From Marinomonas spartinae (GTDB lineage Bacteria > Pseudomonadota > Gammaproteobacteria > Pseudomonadales > Marinomonadaceae), in the NCBI RefSeq assembly GCF_016461715.1, contig NZ_JAEMUI010000013.1:62001-126000 (forward strand): 64,000 nt of DNA, given 5' to 3'. This document shows, piece after piece, positions 9,659-21,134 of this stretch. Under the pieces are notes generated by a model. It had not been told where the DNA came from and ran no database searches. It saw nothing but the letters and a program-made list of their open reading frames with translations. Both the position numbers and the translations under genes were made by a program. Each line of letters opens with the position of its first letter. The stretch's first letter is position 1.

Positions 9659-10116
9659 TGCACCCTGTCAGACGAAAACGCCTTATTACGATTGCTATTA
9701 TTGTATTGGTGCTAAGCGGTGCCATAGGCTTAGTCCTGTATGCTTTGCAGCAAAATATCAATTTATTTTATACGCCGACCCAAATTGCTTTGGGTGACGC
9801 TCCGACAGGTGTCAATATTCGTGCGGGTGGGATGGTGGTGAAAGGGAGTGTTAAACGTGATATTAATACCTTATTCGTCTCCTTTAATGTCACCGATTTT
9901 AAGCATACTGTTCACATTGAATACCATGGTATTTTGCCAGATTTGTTCCGTGAAGGTCAGGGTATTGTTGCCCAAGGGAAGTTGTTGTCAAATGGTACGT
10001 TCCTCGCGTCTCAAGTGCTGGCAAAGCATGATGAAAAATACATGCCGCCCGATGTCGCTAACGCGCTTAAACAAGCCAAAGATAACACTCCATCCAAACC
10101 CTATAATGATAATTAG
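9658..10116 (+). CDS. ccmE: Periplasmic haem chaperone CcmE
   Basis: CcmE binds haem covalently and passes it to the CcmF/CcmH ligase. The 152-residue protein has an N-terminal signal anchor (about 8-30) and an OB-fold periplasmic domain. The haem-attachment histidine is H124 in [11 protein letters not shown], with the conserved Y128 that coordinates haem iron. The start is GTG overlapping the ccmD stop (TAGTG); an N-terminal HPVRRKRL is normal for the family. An ORF in another frame in the same place is a shadow. Confidence 0.95.
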   Translation: MHPVRRKRLITIAIIVLVLSGAIGLVLYALQQNINLFYTPTQIALGDAPTGVNIRAGGMVVKGSVKRDINTLFVSFNVTDFKHTVHIEYHGILPDLFREGQGIVAQGKLLSNGTFLASQVLAKHDEKYMPPDVANALKQAKDNTPSKPYNDN

Positions 10117-10124
10117 GCTTTTTT

Positions 10125-12071
10125 ATGCTTCCTGAAGTGGGTAATTTTTCTCTTATACTCTCTCTGTTCTTCGCTGGCAGTTTAGCAATTGTGCCCATTA
10201 CTGGCTATTGGCGTCATAACCCTATTTTGTTATCCACGGCACGTCCTTTGACCTTATTAATGTCTTGTTTTGTCTTGGTAAGCTTTATTGTTTTGGCCAT
10301 TGCATTCTTGACCAATGATTTTTCTGTTTTGTATGTGAGTTTAAATTCCAATAGTAACCTGCCTATTTGGTATAAATTCAGTGCCATTTGGGGTAGTCAT
10401 GAAGGCTCCTTGTTGCTGTGGGTGCTGATTCTATGTGGTTGGAGTACCGCTGTTGCCTTGAAAAGTCATACCTTACCCAAAGAGGTAGGGCCCATTGTGC
10501 TGAGTGTGTTGGGAATGGTGGCAACGGGTTTTCTACTTTTTATGTTATTCACATCATCGCCTTTTGTTCGTGACTTGCCTAATGTGCCAGCCAATGGTGA
10601 GGACTTAAATCCGCTTTTGCAAGACGTTGGGCTGGTGATTCATCCGCCGATGTTGTACATGGGCTATGTCGGCTTCTCAGTGGCGTTTGCCTTTGCGATT
10701 GCAGCGTTAATTACAGGTAACCTAAATTCGTCATGGGCGCGCTGGGCACGTCCTTGGACGGCTGTCTCGTGGGCATTTCTAACCTTAGGGATTACGCTAG
10801 GCAGTTGGTGGGCATATTACGAACTGGGTTGGGGCGGCTGGTGGTTTTGGGATCCAGTCGAAAATGCGTCCCTTATGCCTTGGTTGGCAGGCACGGCGTT
10901 GATTCACTCTCTAGCAGTGACGGAAAAGCGCGGGGTGTTTAAAAGTTGGACGGTTTTATTAGCCATTTTCACTTTTAGCCTGTCTTTGCTAGGCACCTTT
11001 TTGGTTCGTTCTGGTGTATTAACCTCTGTGCATGCGTTTGCGGCGGATCCAACACGTGGCGTTTTTATTCTTGCCCTGTTGATTGTGTTAATCGGCAGCA
11101 GCTTGTTATTGTACTCTTTACGAGCGTCCCAAGTAAAAGCGGGAGTGGCTTTTGGGCTAACTGGTCGCGAAGCTTGGTTGTTGTTGAATAATATTATTCT
11201 AACGGTACTCACTCTGACGGTATTGTTAGGCACACTTTATCCCTTGTTGTTTGAAGCTCTTGATCTTGGGCGTATCTCGGTTGGGGCGCCTTATTTTAAT
11301 ACTGTCTTCTCGCCCCTTGCCTTATTACTAATGGTGTTTATGGCCATTGGTCCTCTGTCTAAATGGCATAACACCAAGCCCTCTTTATTAGTGCGTTTAT
11401 GTGTGTGGCCTGGCGTTGTCTCTATCTTGCTTGCTGGTGTTATTAGCTATGCTTATCACTTAGGTGGCATGGCTTGGCTGAGTTTGTCGGTGGCGTTTTT
11501 GGTGGTGTTATTAACGTGTAAAGATTGGTTTTTAAAGGTTTCCTCAGGGTCGAAAGGTATCATTCCCAGAGCTCGACAACTACCGCGTAATTACTATGGC
11601 ATGATGTTAGCCCATTTAGGGCTGGTAGTGAGTTTGATTGGTATTTTAATGGTCAGTACCTGCAGTGAAGAAACTACGGTAAAAATCGCGGCGGGACAGA
11701 CGGTATCCTTTGCAGGTTATCAATTTACTTTGAATCAATTTGAGTCTCTAAAAGGGCCCAATTATGTGGCGGATCAAGCTGATATTGCGGTTTATCAGGA
11801 CGGTAAGTTGGTGGCACAACTTAAACCGGAAAAGCGTTTTTACGAAGCGCGTCGTCAAGTGATGACGGAAGCCTCTCTCAACGCAGGGATAACTCGGGAT
11901 CTCTACGTGTCTTTGGGAGAAAAGCTTGATGATCAGGCTTGGAGCATGCGTATTTATGTTAAAGCCTTTGTTCGTTGGATTTGGTTTGGTGGCATTTTAA
12001 TGGTGTGTGGTGGTGTGTTGTCGGCTTTAGATAAGCGTTATCGAACTCGAGTAGAGGGACGTCATGCGTAA
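10125..12071 (+). CDS. ccmF: Cytochrome c haem lyase subunit CcmF
   Basis: CcmF is the large polytopic subunit of the haem lyase that joins haem to CXXCH apocytochromes in the periplasm. The 648-residue protein has many membrane spans. The WWD haem-handling motif GWGGWWFWDPVENAS lies at about residues 234-248, and conserved histidine-containing loops (VIHPPMLYMGY, LIHSLAVTEKRG) are present. The length is standard. It overlaps ccmG by eight bases, in keeping with one ccm transcript. Confidence 0.96.
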   Translation: MLPEVGNFSLILSLFFAGSLAIVPITGYWRHNPILLSTARPLTLLMSCFVLVSFIVLAIAFLTNDFSVLYVSLNSNSNLPIWYKFSAIWGSHEGSLLLWVLILCGWSTAVALKSHTLPKEVGPIVLSVLGMVATGFLLFMLFTSSPFVRDLPNVPANGEDLNPLLQDVGLVIHPPMLYMGYVGFSVAFAFAIAALITGNLNSSWARWARPWTAVSWAFLTLGITLGSWWAYYELGWGGWWFWDPVENASLMPWLAGTALIHSLAVTEKRGVFKSWTVLLAIFTFSLSLLGTFLVRSGVLTSVHAFAADPTRGVFILALLIVLIGSSLLLYSLRASQVKAGVAFGLTGREAWLLLNNIILTVLTLTVLLGTLYPLLFEALDLGRISVGAPYFNTVFSPLALLLMVFMAIGPLSKWHNTKPSLLVRLCVWPGVVSILLAGVISYAYHLGGMAWLSLSVAFLVVLLTCKDWFLKVSSGSKGIIPRARQLPRNYYGMMLAHLGLVVSLIGILMVSTCSEETTVKIAAGQTVSFAGYQFTLNQFESLKGPNYVADQADIAVYQDGKLVAQLKPEKRFYEARRQVMTEASLNAGITRDLYVSLGEKLDDQAWSMRIYVKAFVRWIWFGGILMVCGGVLSALDKRYRTRVEGRHA

Positions 12072-12573
12072 GGTTATTTTTTTTATTCCTCTCGTCGTGT
12101 TTATCGCGCTAGGGATCGTGTTTTATCTTCAGCTTGGCAAAAATCCTGAATACATGCCCTCTGCTTTGGTTGGTAAGCCTGTGCCAAAGATCCACTTGGT
12201 CTCGCTCGACACCGATCAAGTTGTCACTAATGTGGAGTTACCAAAAGGGCCCTATTTAATCAATTTTTGGGGAACTTGGTGTCCAACTTGTGCAATAGAG
12301 CATCCCTATTTGATGAGACTGGAAAAACAGGGAGTACCCATTATCGGTATTGATTACAAAGATGACAAGGCCAGTGCGGAGCAATGGTTACGTAATAAGG
12401 GCAACCCCTACAAAATGGTGTTGCTGGATGAACTGGGGAATTTCGGCGTCAATATGGGCGTAACGGGCGCACCAGAAACCTTTGTTATCAATAGTAAGGG
12501 GATCATTGTATATCGACATCAAGGTGCGGTAGATGATGTGGCTTGGAAAACCATTCAGGGGTATATGCAATGA
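12064..12573 (+). CDS. ccmG: Periplasmic thioredoxin-like CcmG (DsbE)
   Basis: CcmG reduces disulfides for cytochrome c assembly, keeping CcmH or the apocytochrome CXXCH reduced. The 169-residue protein has an N-terminal signal anchor (about 4-21) and a thioredoxin fold. The active site is WGTWCPTC, and GVTGAPETFVI contains the cis-proline region specific to CcmG/DsbE. The tail overlaps the ATG of ccmH as ATGA. Confidence 0.95.
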   Translation: MRKVIFFIPLVVFIALGIVFYLQLGKNPEYMPSALVGKPVPKIHLVSLDTDQVVTNVELPKGPYLINFWGTWCPTCAIEHPYLMRLEKQGVPIIGIDYKDDKASAEQWLRNKGNPYKMVLLDELGNFGVNMGVTGAPETFVINSKGIIVYRHQGAVDDVAWKTIQGYMQ

Positions 12574-13001
12574 TTGACGCCGTCATTTTTCGTCGTTTGA
12601 TGAAACTTATTGTATGGCTGGTCCTATCCTATACTGCTTATGGGCAAGCAGAGGAGTTGATGACATTTAGCTCACCTGTTAATCAGACGCGTTATGACGC
12701 GTTAGTGAAAGAGTTACGTTGTCCTAAATGCCAAAATCAAGACATAGCCGATTCGGGATCGGGGATTGCAAAAGATCTTCGACATAAAATTCACGACATG
12801 ATTGAAAACGGTCAGTCGGATAAGGAAATTGTGGATTACATGGTCGCCCGATATGGCGATTTTGTGCTGTATCGTCCCAAACACAATGCAGCGACTTTTG
12901 CACTCTGGTATGGTCCCTTTATTTTGTTAGGAGTCGGGTTGGTTATTTTTGCGGTTGTCATTATTAGGAACCGACTTCGTCGCAAAGGAGAGACTATATG
13001 A
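12570..13001 (+). CDS. ccmH: Cytochrome c maturation protein CcmH (CcmL-type, N-terminal CcmH)
   Basis: This 143-residue thiol-redox component of the haem lyase has a signal peptide (to about residue 25, ending GQA), the conserved LRCPKCQNQ redox motif, then KEIVDYMVARYGDFVLYRP and a C-terminal membrane helix with a basic end. This is the two-gene form in which CcmI is separate. The start is the ATG overlapping the ccmG stop; the open frame extends nine codons upstream, but only inside ccmG. Confidence 0.94.
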   Translation: MIDAVIFRRLMKLIVWLVLSYTAYGQAEELMTFSSPVNQTRYDALVKELRCPKCQNQDIADSGSGIAKDLRHKIHDMIENGQSDKEIVDYMVARYGDFVLYRPKHNAATFALWYGPFILLGVGLVIFAVVIIRNRLRRKGETI

Positions 13002-14179
13002 TGACCGCCTGGTTGGTAATGGCGTTTATGTTGGTCGTCAGTATTGCGTATTTATTTACGAGTGTTCAAAAAGAGCAAACGCGGCGATCGGAAGTAAGTG
13101 CTAACACATTTGATAATGTGCGACGTCACGAGATACAGGTGGAAGAAGAGGTGGGGCGCTTGTCTCATGAGGAGTCGACTCAATTATTGGAAGATCTTGC
13201 CTCAGAAACGAGACGTGCACAGGAGCAGCATAGATCCTTTAATATCATGGAACCGCGTTTTTCTCGTTTTGTGTTAACTGCTGTGGCGTCGTTTGTGATA
13301 CTGGGCAGTGTATGTCTTTATCAATACTTAGGTTATGCCAAAGAGGTAGTGTTTACCGAACAGTTGCAAGCGAAAACCGTTACACCTAAGCAAGTAGAAG
13401 CCTTTTTGTCTTACCGTAGTCATCGCTATAATCGACCTGCGGATTGGTACTACGAAGCGAATAATTATATGAAACAAGGTGAGTACGCCAAAGCAGAGGC
13501 ATCTTATTTGAAAACGCTAGCGCTTTTGCCTGAAGAGTCGCCTGATCGCGTGAATGTCTTAGTGGCTTATGCTCAATCCATATTTTACGCTAATGGCAAT
13601 AAAAGTTCGCCCAAAATGGAAAAAGTGGTGCTCGAGGCGTTAGCGCTTGACCCCAACCAAGCGACAGCACTTGGACTTCAAGGTGTCGCCTATTTTTCTA
13701 GTAAAGACTACAAAAAGGCGGTAATAGCCTGGCAAAATGCCGCACGTCATAATCATAATATTACGGAGCGAAATACCTTATTATCGGCGATTATGAAAGC
13801 GAGAGAGGAGGGCAATATTTCTTACCAAGACGTCCCTCCTGTGATCACGAATGCCATTGCGATGAAAGTGGAATGGGATCCGAGTAAGGTAACGTGGCAT
13901 GCTGATGATATTTTATTGGTGTACGCTTGTATTCCAGGTCAGAAAATCCCCATTGCTATCCGTAAAATATCACCACAAGCGCTTAATAGCCCCATCGTAC
14001 TAACAAATCTGGATAATTTAATGTCAACGCAGACGCTGGCAAGTACAAAAAAGGTCGATGTTTTCGTAAAATTGTCTAGTATTCATTCATCTGACCTGAC
14101 AAAAGGGCGCGTAATTGGTATAAGAAGGGCTTTGCCTTCAAACAGTGAGTCGATTTATTCAATCAAAGTCAGCTTGTAA
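12998..14179 (+). CDS. ccmI: Cytochrome c maturation apocytochrome chaperone CcmI
   Basis: CcmI binds apocytochromes and delivers them to CcmFH. The 393-residue protein has an N-terminal membrane helix (about 4-22), a cytoplasmic Glu/Arg-rich coiled segment (about 25-75) and a second membrane helix (about 88-107). TPR-like repeats follow (ADWYYEANNYMKQGEYAKAEASY, ATALGLQGVAYFSSKDYKKA), then a C-terminal beta-rich domain. This matches the CcmI/CcmH2 architecture. It begins at ATGATG overlapping the ccmH end and is the last ccm gene; zipA begins 64 bp later. Confidence 0.88.
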   Translation: MMTAWLVMAFMLVVSIAYLFTSVQKEQTRRSEVSANTFDNVRRHEIQVEEEVGRLSHEESTQLLEDLASETRRAQEQHRSFNIMEPRFSRFVLTAVASFVILGSVCLYQYLGYAKEVVFTEQLQAKTVTPKQVEAFLSYRSHRYNRPADWYYEANNYMKQGEYAKAEASYLKTLALLPEESPDRVNVLVAYAQSIFYANGNKSSPKMEKVVLEALALDPNQATALGLQGVAYFSSKDYKKAVIAWQNAARHNHNITERNTLLSAIMKAREEGNISYQDVPPVITNAIAMKVEWDPSKVTWHADDILLVYACIPGQKIPIAIRKISPQALNSPIVLTNLDNLMSTQTLASTKKVDVFVKLSSIHSSDLTKGRVIGIRRALPSNSESIYSIKVSL

Positions 14180-14243
14180 TTGAATCCTATCGAGCTTCGT
14201 TTGATAATACAGTCAACTTTATTGATCTTATTCGGAAAATGTA

Positions 14244-15305
14244 ATGGAATTTAGCTTGCGTGAGTGGCTAATCTTAATAGGCGTCTTAATCATCATCGTC
14301 ATTTTGATAGATGGTTTTCGTCGGTATAAAAAAGGGCAAACCTTTAGCCAAGAAGATGAGGAGTTTCTCGACCCTGATGATCTTGCTAAAGAGGCGGTGA
14401 TTAAAAGTGAACTGCCAAATGGTGGAGCTCGTCCGGCATCGTCAAAAAGTAAGAAAGCACAGACTGATCCAATTGCCAATGCGTTTGAAAATGCCCGCAA
14501 AACGGTTAATTCACCATTGGCAGATGTACCCCATAAAGTCTATTCGGGCCCTGCTTTAGACCGAGACGATGAAATGCATTTAGATGAGTTAGCCAGTTTG
14601 GTTCCTGAACGGGATAATAGGCAGACGGGGGGATCTCATCATGATTACTCAGATACCGATACTCAGCAAGAGGAATACGATGAGTACTATGATGATCTGG
14701 ATGTAACGGTAAAGGACGATGGTTTGCTAGACCGTGAAGAAGCCGTTGATGAGCTGGATGATAACGACTATGAGCGGAACTATTCCAGTATTGATATGGA
14801 TCAGCCGTCGTTGCAGGGCCGGAGTCTCGATGACGATGATACGTCTGGTCACCGTGATGATGTGGCGGAGATTGAAGAAGTCATCGTAATTAACGTATTT
14901 GCCCCAGAAGGCGAAACCTTTTCGGGCATTGAATTACTTCAATTGGTTCTTAATTGCGGTATGCGTTATGGTGAAATGGATATTTTTCATCGACATGAAG
15001 AAGGCTTTGATCGTGGTCGTGTACAGTTTAGTATGGCCAACGCCATTGAGCCTGGTACGTTTGATCTTGATACCATGGGAGAAAGCGATTGCCCAGGTGT
15101 GAGTTTCTTTATGGGCTTACCTGGACCTAAGAACAGTATGAAGGCCTTTGATTTTATGTTGGAAACAGCGCAGGCCTTGGTGCGTAATCTTGGTGGTGAG
15201 TTACGTGATGAACGACGTAGTCCGATGAGCGAACAAACGATTGCCCATTGTCGACAACGTATTCGTGATTTTGAAAGGCGTCGATTGACACGACGTAAAT
15301 CATAA
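14244..15305 (+). CDS. zipA: Cell division protein ZipA
   Basis: ZipA anchors the FtsZ ring to the inner membrane. The 353-residue protein starts with a membrane helix (about 8-24), a short basic stretch (RRYKKG) and a long acidic, disordered linker very rich in Asp (about 100-210). The C-terminal FtsZ-binding domain (about 213-345) shows VINVFAPEGETFSGIELLQ, MDIFHRHEE, GVSFFMGLPGP and MLETAQALVRNLGGEL. The neighbour ligA is the typical gammaproteobacterial partner. A terminator follows. Confidence 0.94.
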   Translation: MEFSLREWLILIGVLIIIVILIDGFRRYKKGQTFSQEDEEFLDPDDLAKEAVIKSELPNGGARPASSKSKKAQTDPIANAFENARKTVNSPLADVPHKVYSGPALDRDDEMHLDELASLVPERDNRQTGGSHHDYSDTDTQQEEYDEYYDDLDVTVKDDGLLDREEAVDELDDNDYERNYSSIDMDQPSLQGRSLDDDDTSGHRDDVAEIEEVIVINVFAPEGETFSGIELLQLVLNCGMRYGEMDIFHRHEEGFDRGRVQFSMANAIEPGTFDLDTMGESDCPGVSFFMGLPGPKNSMKAFDFMLETAQALVRNLGGELRDERRSPMSEQTIAHCRQRIRDFERRRLTRRKS

Positions 15306-15320
15306 ACCCATAAGTTTTTA

Positions 15321-17474
<2,154 letters not shown>

Positions 17475-17711
17475 TTGGATACTTTGATTCCATACGACTC
17501 ATTAGCAAAAGACACGTTAGAAACAATATTAGACGATATTGTTTCGCGTGAAGGGACGGACTATGGTGACTATGATTTATCGGCCGATCAGAAACGTCAG
17601 CAAGCGCTCAGGGCGCTAACATCCGGTAAAGCCGTGTTGCTGTTTGATACAGAAAGCGAAACCATTAAAATGGTGCCGAAAGACACACTAAGCCATTACG
17701 ACTTCTCGTGA
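17475..17711 (+). CDS. yheU: YheU family protein (UPF0270)
   Basis: This 78-residue soluble protein resembles E. coli YheU across its length. Shared patterns include LIPYDSLAKDTLETILDDIV, REGTDYG and the Lys/Gln-rich helix followed by GKAVLLFD. Function is unknown. No ATG is available; TTG directly after the ligA stop or a second TTG three codons later could start it. Zero spacing from ligA suggests co-translation. A perfect 12-bp inverted repeat overlaps its stop codon. Confidence 0.75.
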   Translation: MDTLIPYDSLAKDTLETILDDIVSREGTDYGDYDLSADQKRQQALRALTSGKAVLLFDTESETIKMVPKDTLSHYDFS

Positions 17712-17721
17712 AGTCGTAATG
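17694..17721. terminator. Perfect 12-bp inverted repeat between yheU and cysE
   Basis: The arms cattacgacttc and gaagtcgtaatg are perfectly complementary with a TCGT loop, covering the yheU stop codon. It lies between convergent yheU and cysE. No T-tract directly follows on either strand, so it may be a bidirectional processing or stabilising hairpin rather than a simple intrinsic terminator. Confidence 0.5.
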
Positions 17722-17738
17722 TTAGGAACGTTTTTGTG

Positions 17739-18572
17739 CTAATTGCATTCTTGAGGATCACGAACACAATGGTTGATGTTGTGGTCCATGTCCCTAGCAG
17801 GCTGCGTTCCGGTATTGTGGCCAACGACTTTAGCAGGAACGCCTGCGACGGTTGTATAAGGCTCGACGGGTTCTAGCACCACGCTACCTGCGCCGATTTT
17901 GGCGCCTTCACCTACCTCAATGTTGCCTAAAATTTTGGCACCTGCGCCAATTAACACGCCAGAGCGAATTTTCGGGTGGCGGTCGCCGTGCTCTTTCCCT
18001 GTTCCTCCCAATGTAACGGATTGCAGGATGGAGACGTTATCTTCAATGACACAGGTTTCACCGACTACCAACCCCGTTGCATGGTCTAACATGATACCGC
18101 AACCAATGGTGGCGGCTGGGTGAATATCTACGCCAAAGACCATGGACATTTGGCCTTGTAAATACAGCGCTAAGCTTTTTCTATTTTGCTTCCACAGCCA
18201 GTTTGCCACACGATAGGTTTGTAAGGCGTGAAAACCTTTAAAGAAAAGTAAAGGCGTGGTGAGGCAATCACAGGCGGCATCGCGTTCTTTTATTGATATA
18301 ATATCTTGCTCAATACACGGAACAATGCCAGATTGCGAATCCCCCATGGCTTCTTCAAATACTTCTCGAAGAACCATTGCAGGAATAGAAATGCTGTCGA
18401 GCTTGCTGGCTAACAAAAAGCTCAATGCTGAGCTTAAACCATCGTGTCGTAAGATAGTGGTATTAAAATAGCTGGCAAGGATGGGCTCATCGAGCGAAAG
18501 CTTCTCCGCTTCTGCTTGTAAAGACGACCATAAGTTGCCAGATGTCACGGCATTGTACATAGTGTTACTCAA
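17739..18572 (-). CDS. cysE: Serine O-acetyltransferase CysE
   Basis: CysE makes O-acetylserine from serine and acetyl-CoA, the first step of cysteine synthesis. The 277-residue protein has the helical N-terminal SATase domain (ASYFNTTILRHDGLSSALSF). Left-handed beta-helix hexapeptide repeats follow, with catalytic residues in DIHPAATIGCGIMLDHATG and the DRHPKI loop. GAKIGAGSVVL and AGVPAKVVG close the helix. The C-terminal tail is where CysK normally binds and cysteine inhibits. The gene stands alone, convergent with yheU. Confidence 0.94.
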   Translation of the reverse strand: MSNTMYNAVTSGNLWSSLQAEAEKLSLDEPILASYFNTTILRHDGLSSALSFLLASKLDSISIPAMVLREVFEEAMGDSQSGIVPCIEQDIISIKERDAACDCLTTPLLFFKGFHALQTYRVANWLWKQNRKSLALYLQGQMSMVFGVDIHPAATIGCGIMLDHATGLVVGETCVIEDNVSILQSVTLGGTGKEHGDRHPKIRSGVLIGAGAKILGNIEVGEGAKIGAGSVVLEPVEPYTTVAGVPAKVVGHNTGTQPARDMDHNINHCVRDPQECN

Positions 18573-18676
18573 GAGCTATTTACCTATGTTGATTCGAGGC
18601 TAGAATATAGGTTATGGGTTAGGACGAAACAAAACAAGGGCCAAGGCGAAGATTGCCAATGATTTATGGAGATAGT

Positions 18677-19006
18677 ATGACTACAAAAACCGTTGCCGAT
18701 GCACTGCATATCTTTTACGAGTTAAACTCTACGTTTGCAGATGCTTATTGGGAAACCAACGATATTAATCAGAAGGATCGCTTTTTTGCGATGAAAATGA
18801 TCCTACAAGATGAGCTGGACGAATTGCATAAATTAAGTATGCAAGATCATATTTATCCTTATGAATCCATTAATTTGGGCGTGTTGCAATTAAGTGATCA
18901 GTTAAAAGGGTTGTTACCAGACTTGAATCGTTGTGTATTACGTCCACAAACCCGCAATCGTTTTATTGAGTTAATTCCAAGTGCTTGCACCTTGTTTGAG
19001 CGTTAA
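18677..19006 (+). CDS. Conserved-looking small helical protein, unknown function
   Basis: This is a 109-residue soluble protein (MTTKTVADALHIF...) that I do not recognise. It is predicted mostly helical, with an acidic middle (LQDELDELHKL) and hydrophobic C-terminal LIPSACTLFER; no signal or membrane segment is seen. The ATG chosen has a GGAG element 7 bp upstream; two earlier in-frame starts exist. It is divergent from cysE and convergent with mnmC. Codon use looks like its neighbours, so it is probably a real gene. Confidence 0.6.
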   Translation: MTTKTVADALHIFYELNSTFADAYWETNDINQKDRFFAMKMILQDELDELHKLSMQDHIYPYESINLGVLQLSDQLKGLLPDLNRCVLRPQTRNRFIELIPSACTLFER

Positions 19007-19048
19007 TAATGTTTAAAGAGTAAGGCAAACCAGTAAGAGGTAAAACAT

Positions 19049-19084
19049 AGAGCACTTTGCCTATTACCTCGGGTAAAGTGCTCT
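19049..19084. terminator. Hairpin between convergent ORF and mnmC
   Basis: Ten-base complementary arms (agagcacttt / aaagtgctct) flank a 16-base loop. The site lies between the ends of two convergent genes, seven bases past the mnmC stop, and probably ends transcription from one or both sides. T-tracts are weak. Confidence 0.5.
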
Positions 19085-19091
19085 CGTTAGA

Positions 19092-21134
19092 TTACTTGTT
19101 TTGGACAGCCTCTTGACGTTTCAGATCTCTCACGATGAATCGACTAGGGTGCAATCGATTGATAATTCTTTGCTCAATTGGTGCGGCCTCACCGGTAATT
19201 AAACTGGTTAAATAGCAGGCACTAAGAGGTGTGGACACTAGGCCACGGGAGCCATGGCCAATGTTTAGAAATAATCCATTGTTCATCTGTGCCACCTTAT
19301 CGCTTTTCCATTTGGCATTTTTGCTCAATGTTGCGTAATGAGATTCGATTATCTCAGGGTTAAAGACAGGCCCAACCATCGGCGTGTAGTCTGGAATCGC
19401 GCAACGAAAGGACACCCGACCACCACAATCTTTCACCTTTAGAGTATTCGCTTTGAGCTTTAGGAGGGTTTCCAGCATTCTTAGGTTTCTAGCATGGCCT
19501 TCTTCTCGGACGTTCTCATCTTGATCTTTTAGGTCATAAGTTGCCCCAAAATGAAAGGTATCTTCAAGAGCGGGAGAAACATACCCTTCTTGGCAAATAA
19601 CATAGGGCGTGTGTAACTCGTTTTGGTCTTCACAGGCGTCTTGAGCCGCTTCTAATGGCAAGTAAGAGACTTGGCCGCGAATAGGGTAAGCAGGTGTATT
19701 CGGTAAATAATCAATACGATTTGTGTCGTTGGCGGTGCAGAAGACAATATCGGAAAAAGCGTGTGTCCCCGTTTGATGACTCGCTTGCCAAGGTAGCGAA
19801 GGATGTTCCGCTTTGTTGAGAGATACAAGCTGCGTATTTAATTGAACCTCTATGTTTTTATGGCTAAGCAGTGTTTCACACAGACGAGTAGGCACAACCC
19901 AGCCAGATAAAGGAAGAAAGAGGCTGTCTTTTTCATCCTGTTTAGCTTGCATAACCGTGTCAGGGTAAAGCTCGCTGGCTAACATCGTTGCGAATCGGGC
20001 ACGCTCTTTTTCATTGTTTGGTCGTTGGATCAAACCACATTGATCCCAAAACACCTTATTTTCATCAAGGGTCGAATAAAGCCGAGCAGCAAACAGGTAA
20101 GCGGCTAAATAAAAGCGATTGATAGTGGTGTCTTGCGAACTGAGTTTAGGGTAAAGCATGCCTTGTGGGTTACCTGATGCTTGACAAGCAATTTCTCTGC
20201 CTTGCTCCCATACTGTGACTTTGATGCCTTGATGAGCCAGTGACGCGGCGGTGGTCGCCCCTGCTAAGCCAGAGCCTACCACTAAAACATGTTTAGATGC
20301 TTTATGAGCATGCGGATGGTTTGACCGAACATTAAACCAGGCTTGCCCTTGCACCATGCGCTCTGGGAACGAAGCGGTTGATTGATTAAGTTCTCCCACT
20401 GCCATTTCTCTTTTATGACCAAAGCCTTTGACTTTGCGTACCTCAAAGCCAACGTCTTGTAGGCCACGGCGAACAATGCCCGCCGCCGTGAAGGTCGCAA
20501 AAGTAGTGCCTTGATGGCTTAAACGATTAATGTGCTTGAATAAAGAGGGAGACCACATGTCAGGGTTTTTACTCGGCGCGAAGCCATCCAAAAACCAGGC
20601 ATCGATGTCGGCATTAAGTTCCGATAAGCCGTCTTGCGCTTCGCCAAACCAAAGAGTTAGCTGAATGCGCCCCTGAGCCAATTCAATACGGTGAAAACCA
20701 TGACTTAATTGCGGGTAATGTTTGATCAGCTCTTGGCTCTGGTTTGCAAGAGAAGGCCACATTTTTAAGGCATTGATAAGTTGTTCCCTGGAGAGCGGGA
20801 ACTTTTCAACTGAGATAAAATGCAGTGTCGTATCCACAGGAGCCTGTTCAATAAAAGCCTGCCACGCACATAGAAAATTTAATCCGGTACCAAAGCCTGT
20901 TTCAGCAATGGCAAAAGAAGGAGTGGTTAAGTTTTTCCAACGTTCAGATAAATGATTGTGTTGCAAAAAGACATAACGGGTTTCTTCTAATCCTGCTTCT
21001 TTATCAAAGTACACATCATCAAACTGGTTTGAGTGAGGGGCGCCATCTTCCCCCCAAGTCAGTGTAGGCGGTGCTAATCGGTAGCTAGTTAACACGTTTG
21101 ATGCTCTTAATAATGACAGGTGAGGTTGGTACAT
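19092..21134 (-). CDS. mnmC: Bifunctional tRNA 5-methylaminomethyl-2-thiouridine biosynthesis protein MnmC
   Basis: MnmC finishes the mnm5s2U34 modification of tRNA wobble uridines. Its N-terminal methyltransferase domain (about 20-250: QFDDVYFDKEAGLEETRYVFL, ETGFGTGLNFLCAW, DAWFLDGFAPSKNPDMW) precedes a C-terminal FAD oxidase. The oxidase begins VLVVGSGLAGATTAASL at about residue 280 and ends MNNGLFLNIGHGSRGLVSTP. Its 680 residues are the usual length. The ATG start lies 50 bp inside the cyclophilin gene; a GTG at 21095 would overlap only slightly, and most homologues begin nearer the LTWGEDG segment, so the start is uncertain. Confidence 0.93.
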   Translation of the reverse strand: MYQPHLSLLRASNVLTSYRLAPPTLTWGEDGAPHSNQFDDVYFDKEAGLEETRYVFLQHNHLSERWKNLTTPSFAIAETGFGTGLNFLCAWQAFIEQAPVDTTLHFISVEKFPLSREQLINALKMWPSLANQSQELIKHYPQLSHGFHRIELAQGRIQLTLWFGEAQDGLSELNADIDAWFLDGFAPSKNPDMWSPSLFKHINRLSHQGTTFATFTAAGIVRRGLQDVGFEVRKVKGFGHKREMAVGELNQSTASFPERMVQGQAWFNVRSNHPHAHKASKHVLVVGSGLAGATTAASLAHQGIKVTVWEQGREIACQASGNPQGMLYPKLSSQDTTINRFYLAAYLFAARLYSTLDENKVFWDQCGLIQRPNNEKERARFATMLASELYPDTVMQAKQDEKDSLFLPLSGWVVPTRLCETLLSHKNIEVQLNTQLVSLNKAEHPSLPWQASHQTGTHAFSDIVFCTANDTNRIDYLPNTPAYPIRGQVSYLPLEAAQDACEDQNELHTPYVICQEGYVSPALEDTFHFGATYDLKDQDENVREEGHARNLRMLETLLKLKANTLKVKDCGGRVSFRCAIPDYTPMVGPVFNPEIIESHYATLSKNAKWKSDKVAQMNNGLFLNIGHGSRGLVSTPLSACYLTSLITGEAAPIEQRIINRLHPSRFIVRDLKRQEAVQNK

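Noticed and set aside
10904-11233. Antisense ORF within ccmF
   Set aside because: Shadow of a strongly supported ccmF; no homology.
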